Shown: piece after piece, positions 23,985 to 33,891 of the stretch | Numbering within the stretch: the stretch's first letter is position 1 | Layout: every line of letters begins with the position of its first letter | Source of the DNA: Lachnospiraceae bacterium | GTDB taxonomy: Bacteria > Bacillota > Clostridia > Lachnospirales > Lachnospiraceae | DNA length: 51,540 nt | Assembly (NCBI GenBank): GCA_030524635.1 | Contig: JAUNGG010000028.1 | Span: forward strand, 1-51,540 | Reading direction: 5' to 3' | Translations under genes and position numbers: made by a program | The notes under the pieces: generated by a model | Seen by the model: only the letters and a program-made list of their open reading frames with translations | Databases searched by the model: none | What the model was told of the DNA's origin: nothing

Positions 23985-25946
23985 TCAAAAAATATTTTGA
24001 TTTTCTCTATAGGAACGCCATACATTCTCAAAAAAGTCATCATCCTCCGGTATCGGCCGAACCATCCTCCAGCTAAACTGGCAGCCTCCGTTCTGCCAAA
24101 CCACCTCCTGCACCTTATGAGAATCCGTCCCATCATCCAATTGGAACGTAAACTCCTCTGGCAGGCGATCATATGGCTTCACTCCGCCTAAGTCGGTGTA
24201 CAATGTGCTTCCCCTGCTTTTTCCGCCATGACGAATATAATCAAGCATGGCTTCCAAATACACCTGCTGGCAGAGCAATATATTTTCCAGTTGAAATACA
24301 CGTCGCAGACGAACCGGCTTCTGGATGCGGACGGTTCTGGTGAATTCCTCATATTGCTGCTTTGCATCATGCAGCTGCTGCTTTAATCCGGCTTCACTTC
24401 GAATGCTTGCGCCTAACTGGCTCATGGAGGAGGTAATGCGGTCCCATATCTGATCAACATTATCCTCATTTTGATCAGCCAGCACGGCAGAGCACACCTT
24501 CTGCACATGCTCCATTTCCTTTTCCAGTAAAGCGAAAAAGGTCTGCTGATCTGGATCAGCCGTGTTATGGGCGGAAACATAGGCGGCTGCACGAGCTGAT
24601 CCCACCTGGCCTGCATTTAATGCACTTCCGCCAGGTCTGTAAACGCCATGGCTGGCTGCCACCTCGCCTACAGCAAAGAAGCCTTTTATATTCGTCTGCC
24701 ACCAGGCATCAATGGACAGGCCTCCGTTATTGTGCTGGGCGCACAGGGCAATTTCCAGCGGCTCCTCTGCCAGATCCACTCCTTTATCCCGATAAAATTC
24801 AACGGCCGGCGCATTCATATGCATCAGACGTTCATAGGGAGTTCCAAAACATCCGCCAGCCTTCTCCAGATAGGAAAAGGCCTCCTGTGACAGCGCTGAG
24901 AAATCCAACCTCCCGCCTCCCGGATTGGACCGGAAATCCAGGAATACGCGCCGTCCCTTTTTCTTTTCTAGATATACCAGGATATCAATGATGGAGCTGC
25001 CGCCTGCGATCTTTCGCACATCAAAGGGCCACTGATAGCCTTTCAGAAAGACCTGTGTCAGCAATTCTCCCTTATTCTCAAAAAAGTCAAACAGAAATTC
25101 CCGTTCTCCCGAACCATCCTGCTCTCTGGAAATAAACCGTGGGAGCACCTGCATATAGGTACCTGACACATTCCACCGCGGCTTCACTGATGCCAACCCG
25201 TACTGCCATTCCGTAAGATTTTTCCCCTTGACGCCTGCTGCAAAAGCCACTCCGGTAGCTCCGTAATGTCCCAGCGGATATACGCTGTCTGCGTACATTC
25301 CGGCAGGGCCGCCTGTGGCCCAGATAATATTCCGGCAGCAGAAGGCCACAAACCGCTGATCCTCATCCTTGGAATTCTGGCAGTCCAGGCAGATCAGACC
25401 GTAGCTTTGCTCTCCATCTGATAGAACAGACACCACCTGCATTCCGTTAAATATACGGATTCCTTTTTTTCTGACCTCTTTTTCCAGACACTCTGTCATC
25501 ATTTTGCTGGTGTACGGTCCTGCGCTGGTGGCGCGCCGGCGTGGATCATGATCCGTTTTATATCCAATGTATTCGCCCCAGCGGTTTCTCGGAAATGCCA
25601 CCCCTAACTGAACCAGCTTTAAAAAGGACTGTGCCGACAGTGCAGCCTCGCACAGGGCAATATCGCCGTCCACGCCCTGTCCCTCAAACAAGGTCTGCGC
25701 CATTTTCCCCACGCTGTCATCATCATCTCCCGACAGAGTCAGCTTATAATAGGTCTGCTTATCGCTTCCGGTATTCCGGCTGGTTCCGCGATTCACACCT
25801 TCCGTGACGATCGCAATATCCTCCTGCCCATTCTGATACAGGCAGTCAGCCGCATTAAAGCCTGCTGCCCCCGTTCCGACCACAACGGTATTCCGTATAT
25901 AACATGTTATATATCGGTCCTGATAGCGCACTTGAATTTCCTGCAT
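23985..25946 (-). CDS. FAD-dependent reductase of the fumarate reductase/succinate dehydrogenase flavoprotein superfamily
   Basis: 653 residues. Near the N-terminus VVVGTGAAGFNAADCL is a dinucleotide-binding GxGxxG, followed later by NIIWATGGPAG and FFAVGEVAASHGVYRPGGSALNAGQVGSARAAAYV, the second FAD motif of SdhA/FrdA/AspO-type flavoproteins. A helical C-terminal region (about 480-600) resembles the SdhA/AprA cap. There is no signal peptide, heme or flavin-attachment motif, so it should be a soluble enzyme. It is the last gene of the deoC-OYE-ABC operon, with SDR and OYE genes just upstream. It probably reduces a C=C bond of, or dehydrogenates, a carboxylated or keto intermediate. The identity of the substrate is not visible. 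Confidence 0.85.
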   Translation of the reverse strand: MQEIQVRYQDRYITCYIRNTVVVGTGAAGFNAADCLYQNGQEDIAIVTEGVNRGTSRNTGSDKQTYYKLTLSGDDDDSVGKMAQTLFEGQGVDGDIALCEAALSAQSFLKLVQLGVAFPRNRWGEYIGYKTDHDPRRRATSAGPYTSKMMTECLEKEVRKKGIRIFNGMQVVSVLSDGEQSYGLICLDCQNSKDEDQRFVAFCCRNIIWATGGPAGMYADSVYPLGHYGATGVAFAAGVKGKNLTEWQYGLASVKPRWNVSGTYMQVLPRFISREQDGSGEREFLFDFFENKGELLTQVFLKGYQWPFDVRKIAGGSSIIDILVYLEKKKGRRVFLDFRSNPGGGRLDFSALSQEAFSYLEKAGGCFGTPYERLMHMNAPAVEFYRDKGVDLAEEPLEIALCAQHNNGGLSIDAWWQTNIKGFFAVGEVAASHGVYRPGGSALNAGQVGSARAAAYVSAHNTADPDQQTFFALLEKEMEHVQKVCSAVLADQNEDNVDQIWDRITSSMSQLGASIRSEAGLKQQLHDAKQQYEEFTRTVRIQKPVRLRRVFQLENILLCQQVYLEAMLDYIRHGGKSRGSTLYTDLGGVKPYDRLPEEFTFQLDDGTDSHKVQEVVWQNGGCQFSWRMVRPIPEDDDFFENVWRSYRENQNIF

Positions 25947-25964
25947 CCCATTCTCCTTCCTGAC

Positions 25965-26732
25965 TTATAAGCGCTGGATATGGAATCCGCCGTCCACGTC
26001 AATATAATTACCGGTTGTATACAGGAAATCATCTCCCGCCAGAGCAGACACCGCGGACGCGATATCCTCCGGCAGTCCCCATCTGGCAATCGGGAATACT
26101 CCATCCTCAAACATTTTGTTGTACTTCTCCTGCACCGTTGCTGTCATATCCGTCGCAATCACGCCTGGGCGAACCTCATTGACTAAAATGCCTTCACGCG
26201 CCAGACGGTCTGCGTATAAGGTGGTGAGCATGGAAACTCCTGCCTTTGATACACAGTACTCACCGCGGCCAGTTGAGGAAACTACGGCGGAGCAGGATGA
26301 GATATTGATAATCGTTCCCCGCTTTCTTCCCTCAATCGGCTGCTCGATCATCTGTCTGGCAACCGCCTGTGTCAAAAACATATTTCCCTTCGTATTGATT
26401 CCAACTACACGGTCAAAGCTTTCCTCCGTCATCTCCAAAAGATCGGCACGTACCTTCGGTGCCACACCGGCGTTATTAACCAAAACATGAATGCCTCCAA
26501 ACCTCTCAACCGTCTGTGTAATCAGGCGCTCCCTGTCCTCTGCACTGCATATATTTCCGCGGACATATAAGAAATCGATTCCCTCCGCCTTCAGTTCATC
26601 AAAATGATCTTGATAAGCTTCTGGATCGTTCATGTCCATAATTACGATATTAAATCCATCCAGTCCCAATCTTTTTGCAATCGCGTAGCCGATTCCGCGG
26701 CTGCCGCCTGTTACAATTGCTGTCTTTTTCAT
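25965..26732 (-). CDS. Short-chain dehydrogenase/reductase (SDR)
   Basis: 255 residues, typical SDR length. TGGSRGIG near the N-terminus binds NAD(P); VLVNNAGVA and IINISSCSAVVSS provide the central motifs, and YCVSKAG supplies catalytic Tyr and Lys. The acidic residues in IVIMDMNDPEAY after strand 2 favour NAD(H) over NADP(H). The DVDGGF end is typical of the FabG-like group. It acts on an alcohol/ketone pair. The gene is 24 bp after the OYE gene and 18 bp before the FAD reductase gene, so all three belong to one pathway. Confidence 0.9.
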   Translation of the reverse strand: MKKTAIVTGGSRGIGYAIAKRLGLDGFNIVIMDMNDPEAYQDHFDELKAEGIDFLYVRGNICSAEDRERLITQTVERFGGIHVLVNNAGVAPKVRADLLEMTEESFDRVVGINTKGNMFLTQAVARQMIEQPIEGRKRGTIINISSCSAVVSSTGRGEYCVSKAGVSMLTTLYADRLAREGILVNEVRPGVIATDMTATVQEKYNKMFEDGVFPIARWGLPEDIASAVSALAGDDFLYTTGNYIDVDGGFHIQRL

Positions 26733-26756
26733 TTGCCTGTCCTCTTTTCTTTCTGC

Positions 26757-28124
26757 TTAATTCCGATTCTCCCGAATTGCCGCTTCCTGTGCCGCTTCCC
26801 GATACAGCGGCAGATACCACTGGCTGTCCCGAACGACACAGCCGGTATGTCCGTGATCCCGCATGATCTGTGTACATTTAGAACAGGTAATGCAGCACTG
26901 CTCCGGACGCAGCTTTCCATTCAGCAGAATATCTCTCGGTCCATCCGGATACGCAATACTGCTCCGGCCAAGTCCCATCATCCGGCAGCTTCCATCCAAC
27001 AAATTGGCAGCTCCTGCGAAAGGCGCAAACTGACGCAGCCATGTGTATCCATTTCCAATCACCGGAACATCTCCTGCTGCCTTCTGAATTTGGCGAGTAA
27101 ATTCAAATAATCTGGCCACACTGGTCAACGGATGCTCGTCCGGAACTGGAATCCCTCTGCTGGATAAATCGAACGGACGGGTCACCTGGGGATAAATGTA
27201 ATACGGATTTCCTGCAGAGTTGCTTAAAAGGTTTACACCTTCCTTACATAAAAGCTTTACCAACTCCATCGGTTCTGTGGGATCAAATTTCCACAGATCC
27301 TCCCGGTCACAGCCAAAACCATACGGATAAGGATGGGCATCAAAAACATTAAAGCGGCTGGCAATGATATAATCCTCACCTACTGCCTGGCGTACTGCCC
27401 GTACAATCTCCACGATTAAACGGCTTCGATTCTCAAAGCTTCCGCCGTATTTTCCTTCTCTCGTGTGGCTGGCTAAAAGCTCGCTGAGCAGATAGCGATG
27501 ACATGCTTTAATATCCACACCGTCAAATCCCGCTTCTTTTGCCAACAGAGCTGCCTTCGCATATTTCGGCACTAAGCTTTCCAGATATGTATCACTTACC
27601 ACTGCTGCATCTGACGTAACACCGCTGATGGGGTCCAGAATCGGATCGCGCTGGGGCACTCTGGGTGCCGGAGCATGACCGACCGGGCGGGCATACCGTC
27701 CAGAGTGAGTCAACTGCAGAATATGAAGCGGCTTATACCCGTTTCTTGCAATGGCACTCTGGTTGCACTCCTCGATCAGCTTCCGAAAGCTCTCCAGATT
27801 TTTTTCGGTAATCATCATCTGGTTGGGATTCGCTCTGCCCTCCTGCACAACTGCATTGGCTTCCCACCAGACAAGGCCTGCGCCTCCCTCTGAAAAGCGA
27901 AGATACCGGCGCTTTACCAGCTCAGAAGGACTTCCATCCTGATTGGAATCACAACCCTCCATAGGAAGCACGGCGATGCTGTTTTCTGCCTTATGTCCGT
28001 TGATCCAAACCGGCTTATGCATGAGCTCCAGGTTCTCAGAAAATTTGATGTTCACGCCAAGCTGATTTACCTTCTCCTGAATATCCTCTAATGTTCGAAA
28101 ATTAAATTTTTCATGTCCAGACAT
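26757..28124 (-). CDS. Old yellow enzyme-type flavin oxidoreductase with Fe-S cysteines, copy 2
   Basis: 455 residues: an FMN-binding TIM barrel of the OYE/2,4-dienoyl-CoA reductase group (LPMEGCDSNQDG, LQLTHSGRYARP, AGFDGVDIKACHRYLLSELL). Near the C-terminus C-I-T-C-S-K-C plus a Cys 12 residues later gives CX2CX2CX11C, the [4Fe-4S] motif. The FAD/NAD(P)H domain that follows in full-length dienoyl-CoA reductases (about 650 aa) is absent, so an external electron donor is needed. It is homologous to the protein at 33892-35187. Such enzymes reduce activated C=C bonds. A GGAGG site lies before ATG 28124. Confidence 0.88.
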   Translation of the reverse strand: MSGHEKFNFRTLEDIQEKVNQLGVNIKFSENLELMHKPVWINGHKAENSIAVLPMEGCDSNQDGSPSELVKRRYLRFSEGGAGLVWWEANAVVQEGRANPNQMMITEKNLESFRKLIEECNQSAIARNGYKPLHILQLTHSGRYARPVGHAPAPRVPQRDPILDPISGVTSDAAVVSDTYLESLVPKYAKAALLAKEAGFDGVDIKACHRYLLSELLASHTREGKYGGSFENRSRLIVEIVRAVRQAVGEDYIIASRFNVFDAHPYPYGFGCDREDLWKFDPTEPMELVKLLCKEGVNLLSNSAGNPYYIYPQVTRPFDLSSRGIPVPDEHPLTSVARLFEFTRQIQKAAGDVPVIGNGYTWLRQFAPFAGAANLLDGSCRMMGLGRSSIAYPDGPRDILLNGKLRPEQCCITCSKCTQIMRDHGHTGCVVRDSQWYLPLYREAAQEAAIRENRN

Positions 28125-28163
28125 GATAAACTCCTCCTTGTTAAAAATAGTAATATCTTGAAA

Positions 28164-29054
28164 TTATTGCTGATCGGAAGATTTCGGTATGTTTGCTTTT
28201 CTTAAGCTTCCAGGTGTAAGTGCATACATCTCCTTAAATGCCCGGATAAAATTACTCTGATCATTAAAACCACATTCACATGCTATTTCTTCTATCGAAT
28301 ATTGAGAATGAAGAAGCAAATATCTTGCATATGACAATCGATTTTGTGTTAAGTACTGCTTCGGACTGTATCCCGTCAGCTTCTTAAACGAAGCAGACAG
28401 ATAATTCGTATTGATATAAAACTTGTTTGCTACTTCCTCAATCGTTATATTCTCCCGGTAATGCTGATCCAGATATGCCTGTACTGCATAGATTTCTGAC
28501 TTAATACTCTCCCGCAAAACAGGAAACTCTGATTGATTATTCTCCCACACAAAAAACATGACCAATTTAATCAGACACCCCAGCTTCTCTTCAAAAAAAT
28601 CTGCCTTTGATGAAACATTATCGTATTCTTGTGACTCCATCATCTTCAGAATACATTCAAAAAGCCAGGTGAGATTCTCCTCTATTGCTGCCACATCAAA
28701 TACATTTCGAAAAGACATGGGGCGATTTTTAAAAACAGAGAGCAGCTTTGCATTCATGATCAGCTTATCTGCGTACTCTGGCAAGATTCGCAAAATATAA
28801 CGTTCGTATGGGCCTTCTAGAACTGCAGTGGAATGCTCTTCATGATTGCTGATAAAAATCAATGTTTTCGCCTGTGCCACAAACATCTTATTTCGAAAAA
28901 CCAGCTGAACAGCTCCCTGCTTAATAAAGATCATTTCATAATAGTTATGAGTATGCGCATTGTAATCTACTGTTCCTGAAACTCGTTCTATTGAAATTAT
29001 CTTTTCTATATCAGACCCATCTGTCCTACTCTTGTTCGTCCTATCTGCTCCCAA
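28164..29054 (-). CDS. AraC-family transcriptional regulator
   Basis: 296 residues starting at TTG 29054, 6 nt after AGGAG. The N-terminal half is a cupin-like ligand domain (YNAHTHNYYEMIFIKQGAVQLVF), and the C-terminal about 100 residues hold two helix-turn-helix units (ITIEEVANKFYINTNYLSASFKKLTG; YSIEEIACECGFNDQSNFIRAFKEMYALTP). It lies inside the catabolic operon between the permease and OYE genes, 44 bp and 39 bp from its neighbours, so it is probably autoregulated by the pathway substrate. Likely targets are the two deoC promoters, whose -10 boxes are good but whose -35 boxes are poor. Confidence 0.9.
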   Translation of the reverse strand: MGADRTNKSRTDGSDIEKIISIERVSGTVDYNAHTHNYYEMIFIKQGAVQLVFRNKMFVAQAKTLIFISNHEEHSTAVLEGPYERYILRILPEYADKLIMNAKLLSVFKNRPMSFRNVFDVAAIEENLTWLFECILKMMESQEYDNVSSKADFFEEKLGCLIKLVMFFVWENNQSEFPVLRESIKSEIYAVQAYLDQHYRENITIEEVANKFYINTNYLSASFKKLTGYSPKQYLTQNRLSYARYLLLHSQYSIEEIACECGFNDQSNFIRAFKEMYALTPGSLRKANIPKSSDQQ

Positions 29055-29098
29055 AGTTATCTCCTATGTTGCCATTCAGAATAGACCATACAGGCCAT

Positions 29099-30133
29099 TT
29101 ATATCTGTTTTCTTCTTCTCTCTGCAATCACATGATTCAATGCCATAACACCTAACAGCAATGCTCCCCAGATGAAATCCTTCATGATACTGCTGATGGA
29201 AAGCATATTAAATCCACTGGACAGAATCTGCAGAATGGTAAATGCAAGCACCAAACCCAGCAGGCTTCCTTCTCCGCCTTCCGGAGCCGTGCCTCCCAAG
29301 ATGGCACATAAAATGGAAATGAACAAATAAGAATTGCCGAAATCTGCACGGGCAGTATTCGTTCTGGTCATCATTTCCACACCGGTGATTGCTGAGATGA
29401 CACCGCTTATTATATAGGTTTTTACGGTAACTACAGTATTAGGAATTCCCGAAAAGCGGGATGCCAATGCATTCGTACCGAATAATTTTAAATCGAATCC
29501 ATATTTTGTATGATTTAAGATCACTGCAATGGCTGCAACAACCACAACCAAGATGATAAATGGAACCGGTATTCCCAACGGCGTTCCGTTTCCAAAGTCC
29601 GTTACCATAGGCGGAAATCCGCTCAGCGCCTTTCCCTTGGTCAGGACAATGGCGATACCCATATATAAGTTCATGGTTCCCAGCGTAACCAGCATGGGCT
29701 GCAGAGAAAACCGTGCAATCAAATATCCGTTTATTCCGCCTAAAATAATTCCCATCACAATCGCAATGATAAAGGAAAGAACAATCATAAGCGCAATCGT
29801 GCCTGCCGATCCTGCCTCCACCGCCGGCATCTGCATCAGCAGACCGATCAGCACGCTGGTCAGATTTGCAATGGCGATAATCGACAGATCAATTCCTCCT
29901 GAAATAAATACAATCATCATGGCAATGGAAAACAAGCCCATCTCTGCCATCTGTACTCCCATGGTTCGCAGACTGATCGGATTCAGGAACAGCTTAGGAC
30001 GCAATGCCGCCATAATCAGAAACATTCCGACTGCAATCAGAAGCAGCTTAACGTTATTGTCACCAATCCTATGATTCAACTCTTTCCATGCGCTTTTGGT
30101 TTCTGCACTCTTTTTTTCATTCTTGGTACGCAA
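29099..30133 (-). CDS. CUT2-family sugar ABC transporter permease (second)
   Basis: I start at TTG 30133 (LRTKNEKKSAETK...), 7 nt after AGGAGG; a longer open frame runs into the preceding gene and has no site. The 344-residue protein has 8-10 hydrophobic helices and the RbsC/LsrD-type signature (FISGGIDLSIIAIANLTSVLIGLL, GGTAPEGGEGSLLGLVLAFTILQILSSG). Helix hydrophobicity and the SGGIDLS motif match CUT2 permeases. It pairs with the permease at 30154-31131, giving a heterodimeric channel like LsrC/LsrD or RhaP/RhaQ. Confidence 0.9.
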   Translation of the reverse strand: MRTKNEKKSAETKSAWKELNHRIGDNNVKLLLIAVGMFLIMAALRPKLFLNPISLRTMGVQMAEMGLFSIAMMIVFISGGIDLSIIAIANLTSVLIGLLMQMPAVEAGSAGTIALMIVLSFIIAIVMGIILGGINGYLIARFSLQPMLVTLGTMNLYMGIAIVLTKGKALSGFPPMVTDFGNGTPLGIPVPFIILVVVVAAIAVILNHTKYGFDLKLFGTNALASRFSGIPNTVVTVKTYIISGVISAITGVEMMTRTNTARADFGNSYLFISILCAILGGTAPEGGEGSLLGLVLAFTILQILSSGFNMLSISSIMKDFIWGALLLGVMALNHVIAERRRKQI

Positions 30134-30153
30134 TCTAACTCCTCCTCTCAAGT

Positions 30154-31131
30154 CTATGCATTTTCCTTCTTGCCAAGCACGTGCTGAAGAACGGTTCCGA
30201 TGATAACGATCAGGCCCAAAACTGCCTTCTGCCAATAAGAAGGAATCCTTAACATCGTCAAGCTGTTGGAAATGATGGCGATCAGCAGCACACCTAATGC
30301 AGTTCCATGAACGCTTCCTCTTCCCTTTGCAGAATCTGCGCCGCCTAAAATAACCGCTGCCATAATCGGAAGTTCATTTCCGATCATATCTCCAGGGGTG
30401 GCCAGACGCAGCAGAGATGCATTCAGAATTCCTGCAACGGAGGCAATCACTCCGGCGCAGACGAACATAAGCGTAATCGTAAGCGGTACATTGATTCCGG
30501 ACCGTGCCGCTGCCACAGTATCACCGCCGAGAGCGAACAGCTTACGCCCAAATTTCGTATATTTCAGTATCAGGAAAACCAGAACATACAGCGCAACCAC
30601 AATCAGGATGGAGCTGTTCAGATTGGTAACGGACCCGTCCGGCATCGGAAGTGATATCAGGTTGCTCCTTGACAAGCTGATCATGCTTTCCGGTACATCC
30701 AGCACCTCCACACCAATGAAGGCTAAGCAGGCTCCCTTATAGATAAAGTGGGTTGCCAGGGTTACAATAAAGATTGGCATATCTGTCTTTGTGACAAACA
30801 GCGCGTTAATAAGCCCCAGGATCGCCCCTACCACTGCACCGATGAGAAAGACTACAACAAGAGGAGGATTGATTTCCAGATTCGTCAGAAGCCTTACGGT
30901 TGCATACATCGACACCGATGCGACTGACATGAATGACATATCGATGCCGCCGCTTATAAACACCAGCAGCAGAGCCAGTGCAACGATACTGGAAACAATC
31001 GATGCACGTAAAATATTAAATACCGCCGATATGGAGCGGAATTCCGGACTAATAATAGAAAAAATAACGATGATCGCTAAGATCAATACACCTACAAGGC
31101 TTTCATTTGTTTTAAATAGTCGTTTCTGCAT
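30154..31131 (-). CDS. CUT2-family sugar ABC transporter permease (first)
   Basis: I choose ATG 31131 (MQKRLFKTNESL), about 9 nt after GGGGAG; a TTG 27 bp upstream overlaps the ATPase stop and has no site. The 325-residue, multi-helix protein has LVFISGGIDMSFMSVASVSMYATV and ILGGADSAKGRGSVHGTALGVLLIAIISNSLTML, the CUT2 permease signature. It is 20 bp before the second permease gene. Two non-identical permeases with one ATPase and one binding protein are the layout of AI-2 (Lsr) and rhamnose (Rha) importers, not of ribose Rbs. Confidence 0.9.
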   Translation of the reverse strand: MQKRLFKTNESLVGVLILAIIVIFSIISPEFRSISAVFNILRASIVSSIVALALLLVFISGGIDMSFMSVASVSMYATVRLLTNLEINPPLVVVFLIGAVVGAILGLINALFVTKTDMPIFIVTLATHFIYKGACLAFIGVEVLDVPESMISLSRSNLISLPMPDGSVTNLNSSILIVVALYVLVFLILKYTKFGRKLFALGGDTVAAARSGINVPLTITLMFVCAGVIASVAGILNASLLRLATPGDMIGNELPIMAAVILGGADSAKGRGSVHGTALGVLLIAIISNSLTMLRIPSYWQKAVLGLIVIIGTVLQHVLGKKENA

Positions 31132-31154
31132 AACTTTAACTCCCCAATTAAAAA

Positions 31155-32657
31155 TCAATTTCCGCCATTGGCTACTAATATTGCCTCCACCTTCTCAGTT
31201 GAAGCATTCTTTGTATCGGCTTCGAACACCATTTTTCCATTCTGCATCACCATAAGCCGGTTGCAGACCTGTTTGATCTCAGAAATATCATCAGAGATTA
31301 CGATTACACTGAGCCCCTCTGCCGCAATTTTCTTAATCACTTCATGAATATCACTACGAGAACCTACATCCACACCTACAGTCGGGCAGTTTAAAATTAA
31401 AATCTTCGGGTCCTTTTCCAGCCATTTGATCAGCAGCACCTTCTGCTGATTTCCGCCGGAGAGAGCCTGCACTGCCTTATTTTCATCCAGACCGGCTACC
31501 TTGATTCGCTGCAACGCAGTTGTCATCCGGTTCTTCAAATCCTTCTGGCTTAACAGTCCATACTTATTTACCATCTGGTCCGTTACACAGGCAATTGCAT
31601 TGGTGCCGATTTTCCGCGGCATGTGCAATCCCTCTGTCATTCTGTCCTCCGGCACATAACCGATCCGGTTCTTTAATGCATCGTCCACACTTCGAATTTT
31701 TACCTGCTGATTGTCAATTGTGATGGTTCCTGATTGGCTGGGCATCAAGCCAAACAGGGATTTGGCCAGCTCCGAGCGCCCGCAGCCCAGCAGACCGGTA
31801 ATTCCTAAAATCTCCCCCGAATATAACGAAAAATTGATATCCTCAAAATACGGTTCCAGCGTCAGACCTTCCACCTTCATGATCGGCTCTTTTCCCTTGG
31901 AATCATACTCATACGGCGCGTAATTGATTTCTCTTCCCGTCATGTAATAAACTACCTTTTCCCGGTTTAATTCCGCCGCGCTGCCCTCAAAAACATTTTT
32001 TCCATTTCTCATAATGGTTACGTAGCTGGAAAGCTCCTCCACCTCATCCAACTTGTGGCTGACAAACAGGGTGGATATGCCTCTCTTTGTCAGTCCCTTT
32101 ACGATCTTGTACAGATACTGGATCTCCTTGTACGTTAAGGCGCTGGTAGGCTCGTCCATGATGATCAGCTTCGCATCCTGCACCAGAGAACGGCAGATTG
32201 CAACCATCTGACGCTGCGCCACATTCAGATCCTCCACCAGAGCATCCAGCGGGATCTCGGCTCCTAGCTGCTTTAAAACCTCAGCGGCCTCTTCCTTGAT
32301 CTGCTTCCATTTCATTCCATGACCAGGCGTATTCATGGTCTTATTCATCATAATATTTTCTGCTACGGTAAGATTGGGATAAAGAGAGAAATCCTGATAG
32401 ATAACCTGGATACCGGCCTTCATGGAATCCTTCGGCTTAAAGTTCTTCTGCAGTTCTCCATTAAAATAGATTTCTCCGCCGTCATAATCGTAAAATCCAG
32501 ACATGATCTTAATTGCTGTGGATTTGCCGCATCCATTTTCCCCCATCAGGCTGCGCACTTCCCCCGGTCCAATGGATAAATTAAATCCATCCAGCGCCTT
32601 GCTTCCGAAAAAGGATTTCTGAATATTTCTCATTTCAACGATATTCTTTTTTTCCAA
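31155..32657 (-). CDS. CUT2-family sugar ABC transporter ATPase (two nucleotide-binding domains)
   Basis: 500 residues from TTG 32657. Domain 1 has Walker A GENGCGKSTAI, the ABC region NVAQRQMVAICR in place of LSGGQ, and Walker B LIIMDEPTSAL. Domain 2 has GLLGCGRSE, a proper LSGGNQQKVLLIKWL, and LILNCPTVGVDVG, where the usual DEP is NCP. In sugar ABC ATPases of this type one of the two sites is commonly degenerate. It energises uptake through the two permeases downstream. Confidence 0.93.
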   Translation of the reverse strand: MEKKNIVEMRNIQKSFFGSKALDGFNLSIGPGEVRSLMGENGCGKSTAIKIMSGFYDYDGGEIYFNGELQKNFKPKDSMKAGIQVIYQDFSLYPNLTVAENIMMNKTMNTPGHGMKWKQIKEEAAEVLKQLGAEIPLDALVEDLNVAQRQMVAICRSLVQDAKLIIMDEPTSALTYKEIQYLYKIVKGLTKRGISTLFVSHKLDEVEELSSYVTIMRNGKNVFEGSAAELNREKVVYYMTGREINYAPYEYDSKGKEPIMKVEGLTLEPYFEDINFSLYSGEILGITGLLGCGRSELAKSLFGLMPSQSGTITIDNQQVKIRSVDDALKNRIGYVPEDRMTEGLHMPRKIGTNAIACVTDQMVNKYGLLSQKDLKNRMTTALQRIKVAGLDENKAVQALSGGNQQKVLLIKWLEKDPKILILNCPTVGVDVGSRSDIHEVIKKIAAEGLSVIVISDDISEIKQVCNRLMVMQNGKMVFEADTKNASTEKVEAILVANGGN

Positions 32658-32768
32658 AATCCATTCACCTCTTCTATTTTACAAATTCAGGCCATTCCAA
32701 ATAATTATTTATAAGGAACAGCCTGCATTCTGTAATGTTAATTCTTTCCTGAATAACCTCAGCTACCT

Positions 32769-33833
32769 TTAGAAATCAAAATCCATGTAATTATCTTTGT
32801 TGATATCAATAAAGCTGTTTGCCTCTACGGATTTGTTTTCCTTATCTACGATAATGGAGTCAAATCCAGTGTATCCCAGATCCATGCCTTCTACGACTTC
32901 CTCGCCATCCAAAACCTTCACTGCCAGGGCAACGGTTGCTGCGCCCTTTGCGATCGTATCACCAACGATGCTCAGTGTGATCGCACCGCTTGCCAGATAC
33001 TGGCCTGCCTCATTCGGTGTAGCATAACCCATTACCGTGATCTGGTCTAACTTTCCTGCTTCCTCAACTGCCAATGCTGCCTGCGCCGTCTTCTCATGAG
33101 TGAAGATACCCTTCAGATCCGGATAGGTAACAATCAGCTCCTTGAAAAGAGCCAGAGCAGAATCTGCTGTACCTGCTGTAGGGGCTATGATTTCGCCGCT
33201 TACCAGATGCATGTTCGGATAAAGCTCCTCCTGACGCTTTTTCATGGCCTCCAACCGGGACATATGACCGGAGTTGGTAAGGCTGCCGGCCATCAGGGCG
33301 TAATCGCCTTCTTCTCCCATAGCCTTTGCCAGTTCATCAATGGCATGATTTGCATAGTTTTCTGTATTCAGGCCTGCCAGATCCCAGTCATGGTTCGTCA
33401 TGCCCACACCTTCTCCGGTGATTACCACAATTCCCTGATCCATGGCCTGCTTTAACAGCGGCTCTACTGCATCATTGGAAACCGGCACAATCGTAATCGC
33501 ATCTGGCTGCAGTGCAATCGCATCCTGCAAAACTGCAATCTGAGCTGCCGCATCCGACTCGGTAGGCGACATATTAATTACCTCCTGGCCCAAATCCTCT
33601 CCAGCCTGAGAACAACCCTTTGCAAGAGTATCCCAGTAAGAAGCTCCTGCCATACGCTGAATGCAGATAATCTTATACTTTTTCTGCGGCTGTGCCTCCT
33701 GTCCGGCATCTGCGGCAGCACTTGTCGTGCTCACCGGCGCCGCCGTTGTCTGTGTCTTTGCAGGTGCAGAACAGCCAGACAGCACCATGGATAAGGTTAA
33801 CAGTAACGGCAATACAACTCTGTTTTTTCTCAT
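32769..33833 (-). CDS. Sugar ABC transporter substrate-binding lipoprotein
   Basis: I start at ATG 33833 (MRKNRVVLPLLLTLSMVLSGCS), giving a clean lipobox LSGC at Cys22 and a GGAAGGGG site; the 25 upstream residues are basic and have no site. The mature 333-residue protein is a periplasmic-binding-protein type 1 fold (KKYKIICIQRMAGASYW, AIALQPDAITIVPVSNDAVEPLL, VITGEGVGMTNHDW), closest in style to LsrB/RhaS-like binders of CUT2 systems. It captures the pathway substrate on the outer membrane face. A 111-bp gap separates it from the ATPase gene. Confidence 0.9.
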   Translation of the reverse strand: MRKNRVVLPLLLTLSMVLSGCSAPAKTQTTAAPVSTTSAAADAGQEAQPQKKYKIICIQRMAGASYWDTLAKGCSQAGEDLGQEVINMSPTESDAAAQIAVLQDAIALQPDAITIVPVSNDAVEPLLKQAMDQGIVVITGEGVGMTNHDWDLAGLNTENYANHAIDELAKAMGEEGDYALMAGSLTNSGHMSRLEAMKKRQEELYPNMHLVSGEIIAPTAGTADSALALFKELIVTYPDLKGIFTHEKTAQAALAVEEAGKLDQITVMGYATPNEAGQYLASGAITLSIVGDTIAKGAATVALAVKVLDGEEVVEGMDLGYTGFDSIIVDKENKSVEANSFIDINKDNYMDFDF

Positions 33834-33891
33834 AATGTTTTCCCCTTCCAGCATCGTAACATTCGTGCTACTTTTCTCTCTTTTTCTTTCT

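Noticed and set aside
29099..33833. Calling the importer an AI-2 (Lsr) system
   Set aside because: The two-permease layout fits, but LsrK, LsrF and LsrR are not present and the neighbours are flavoenzymes.
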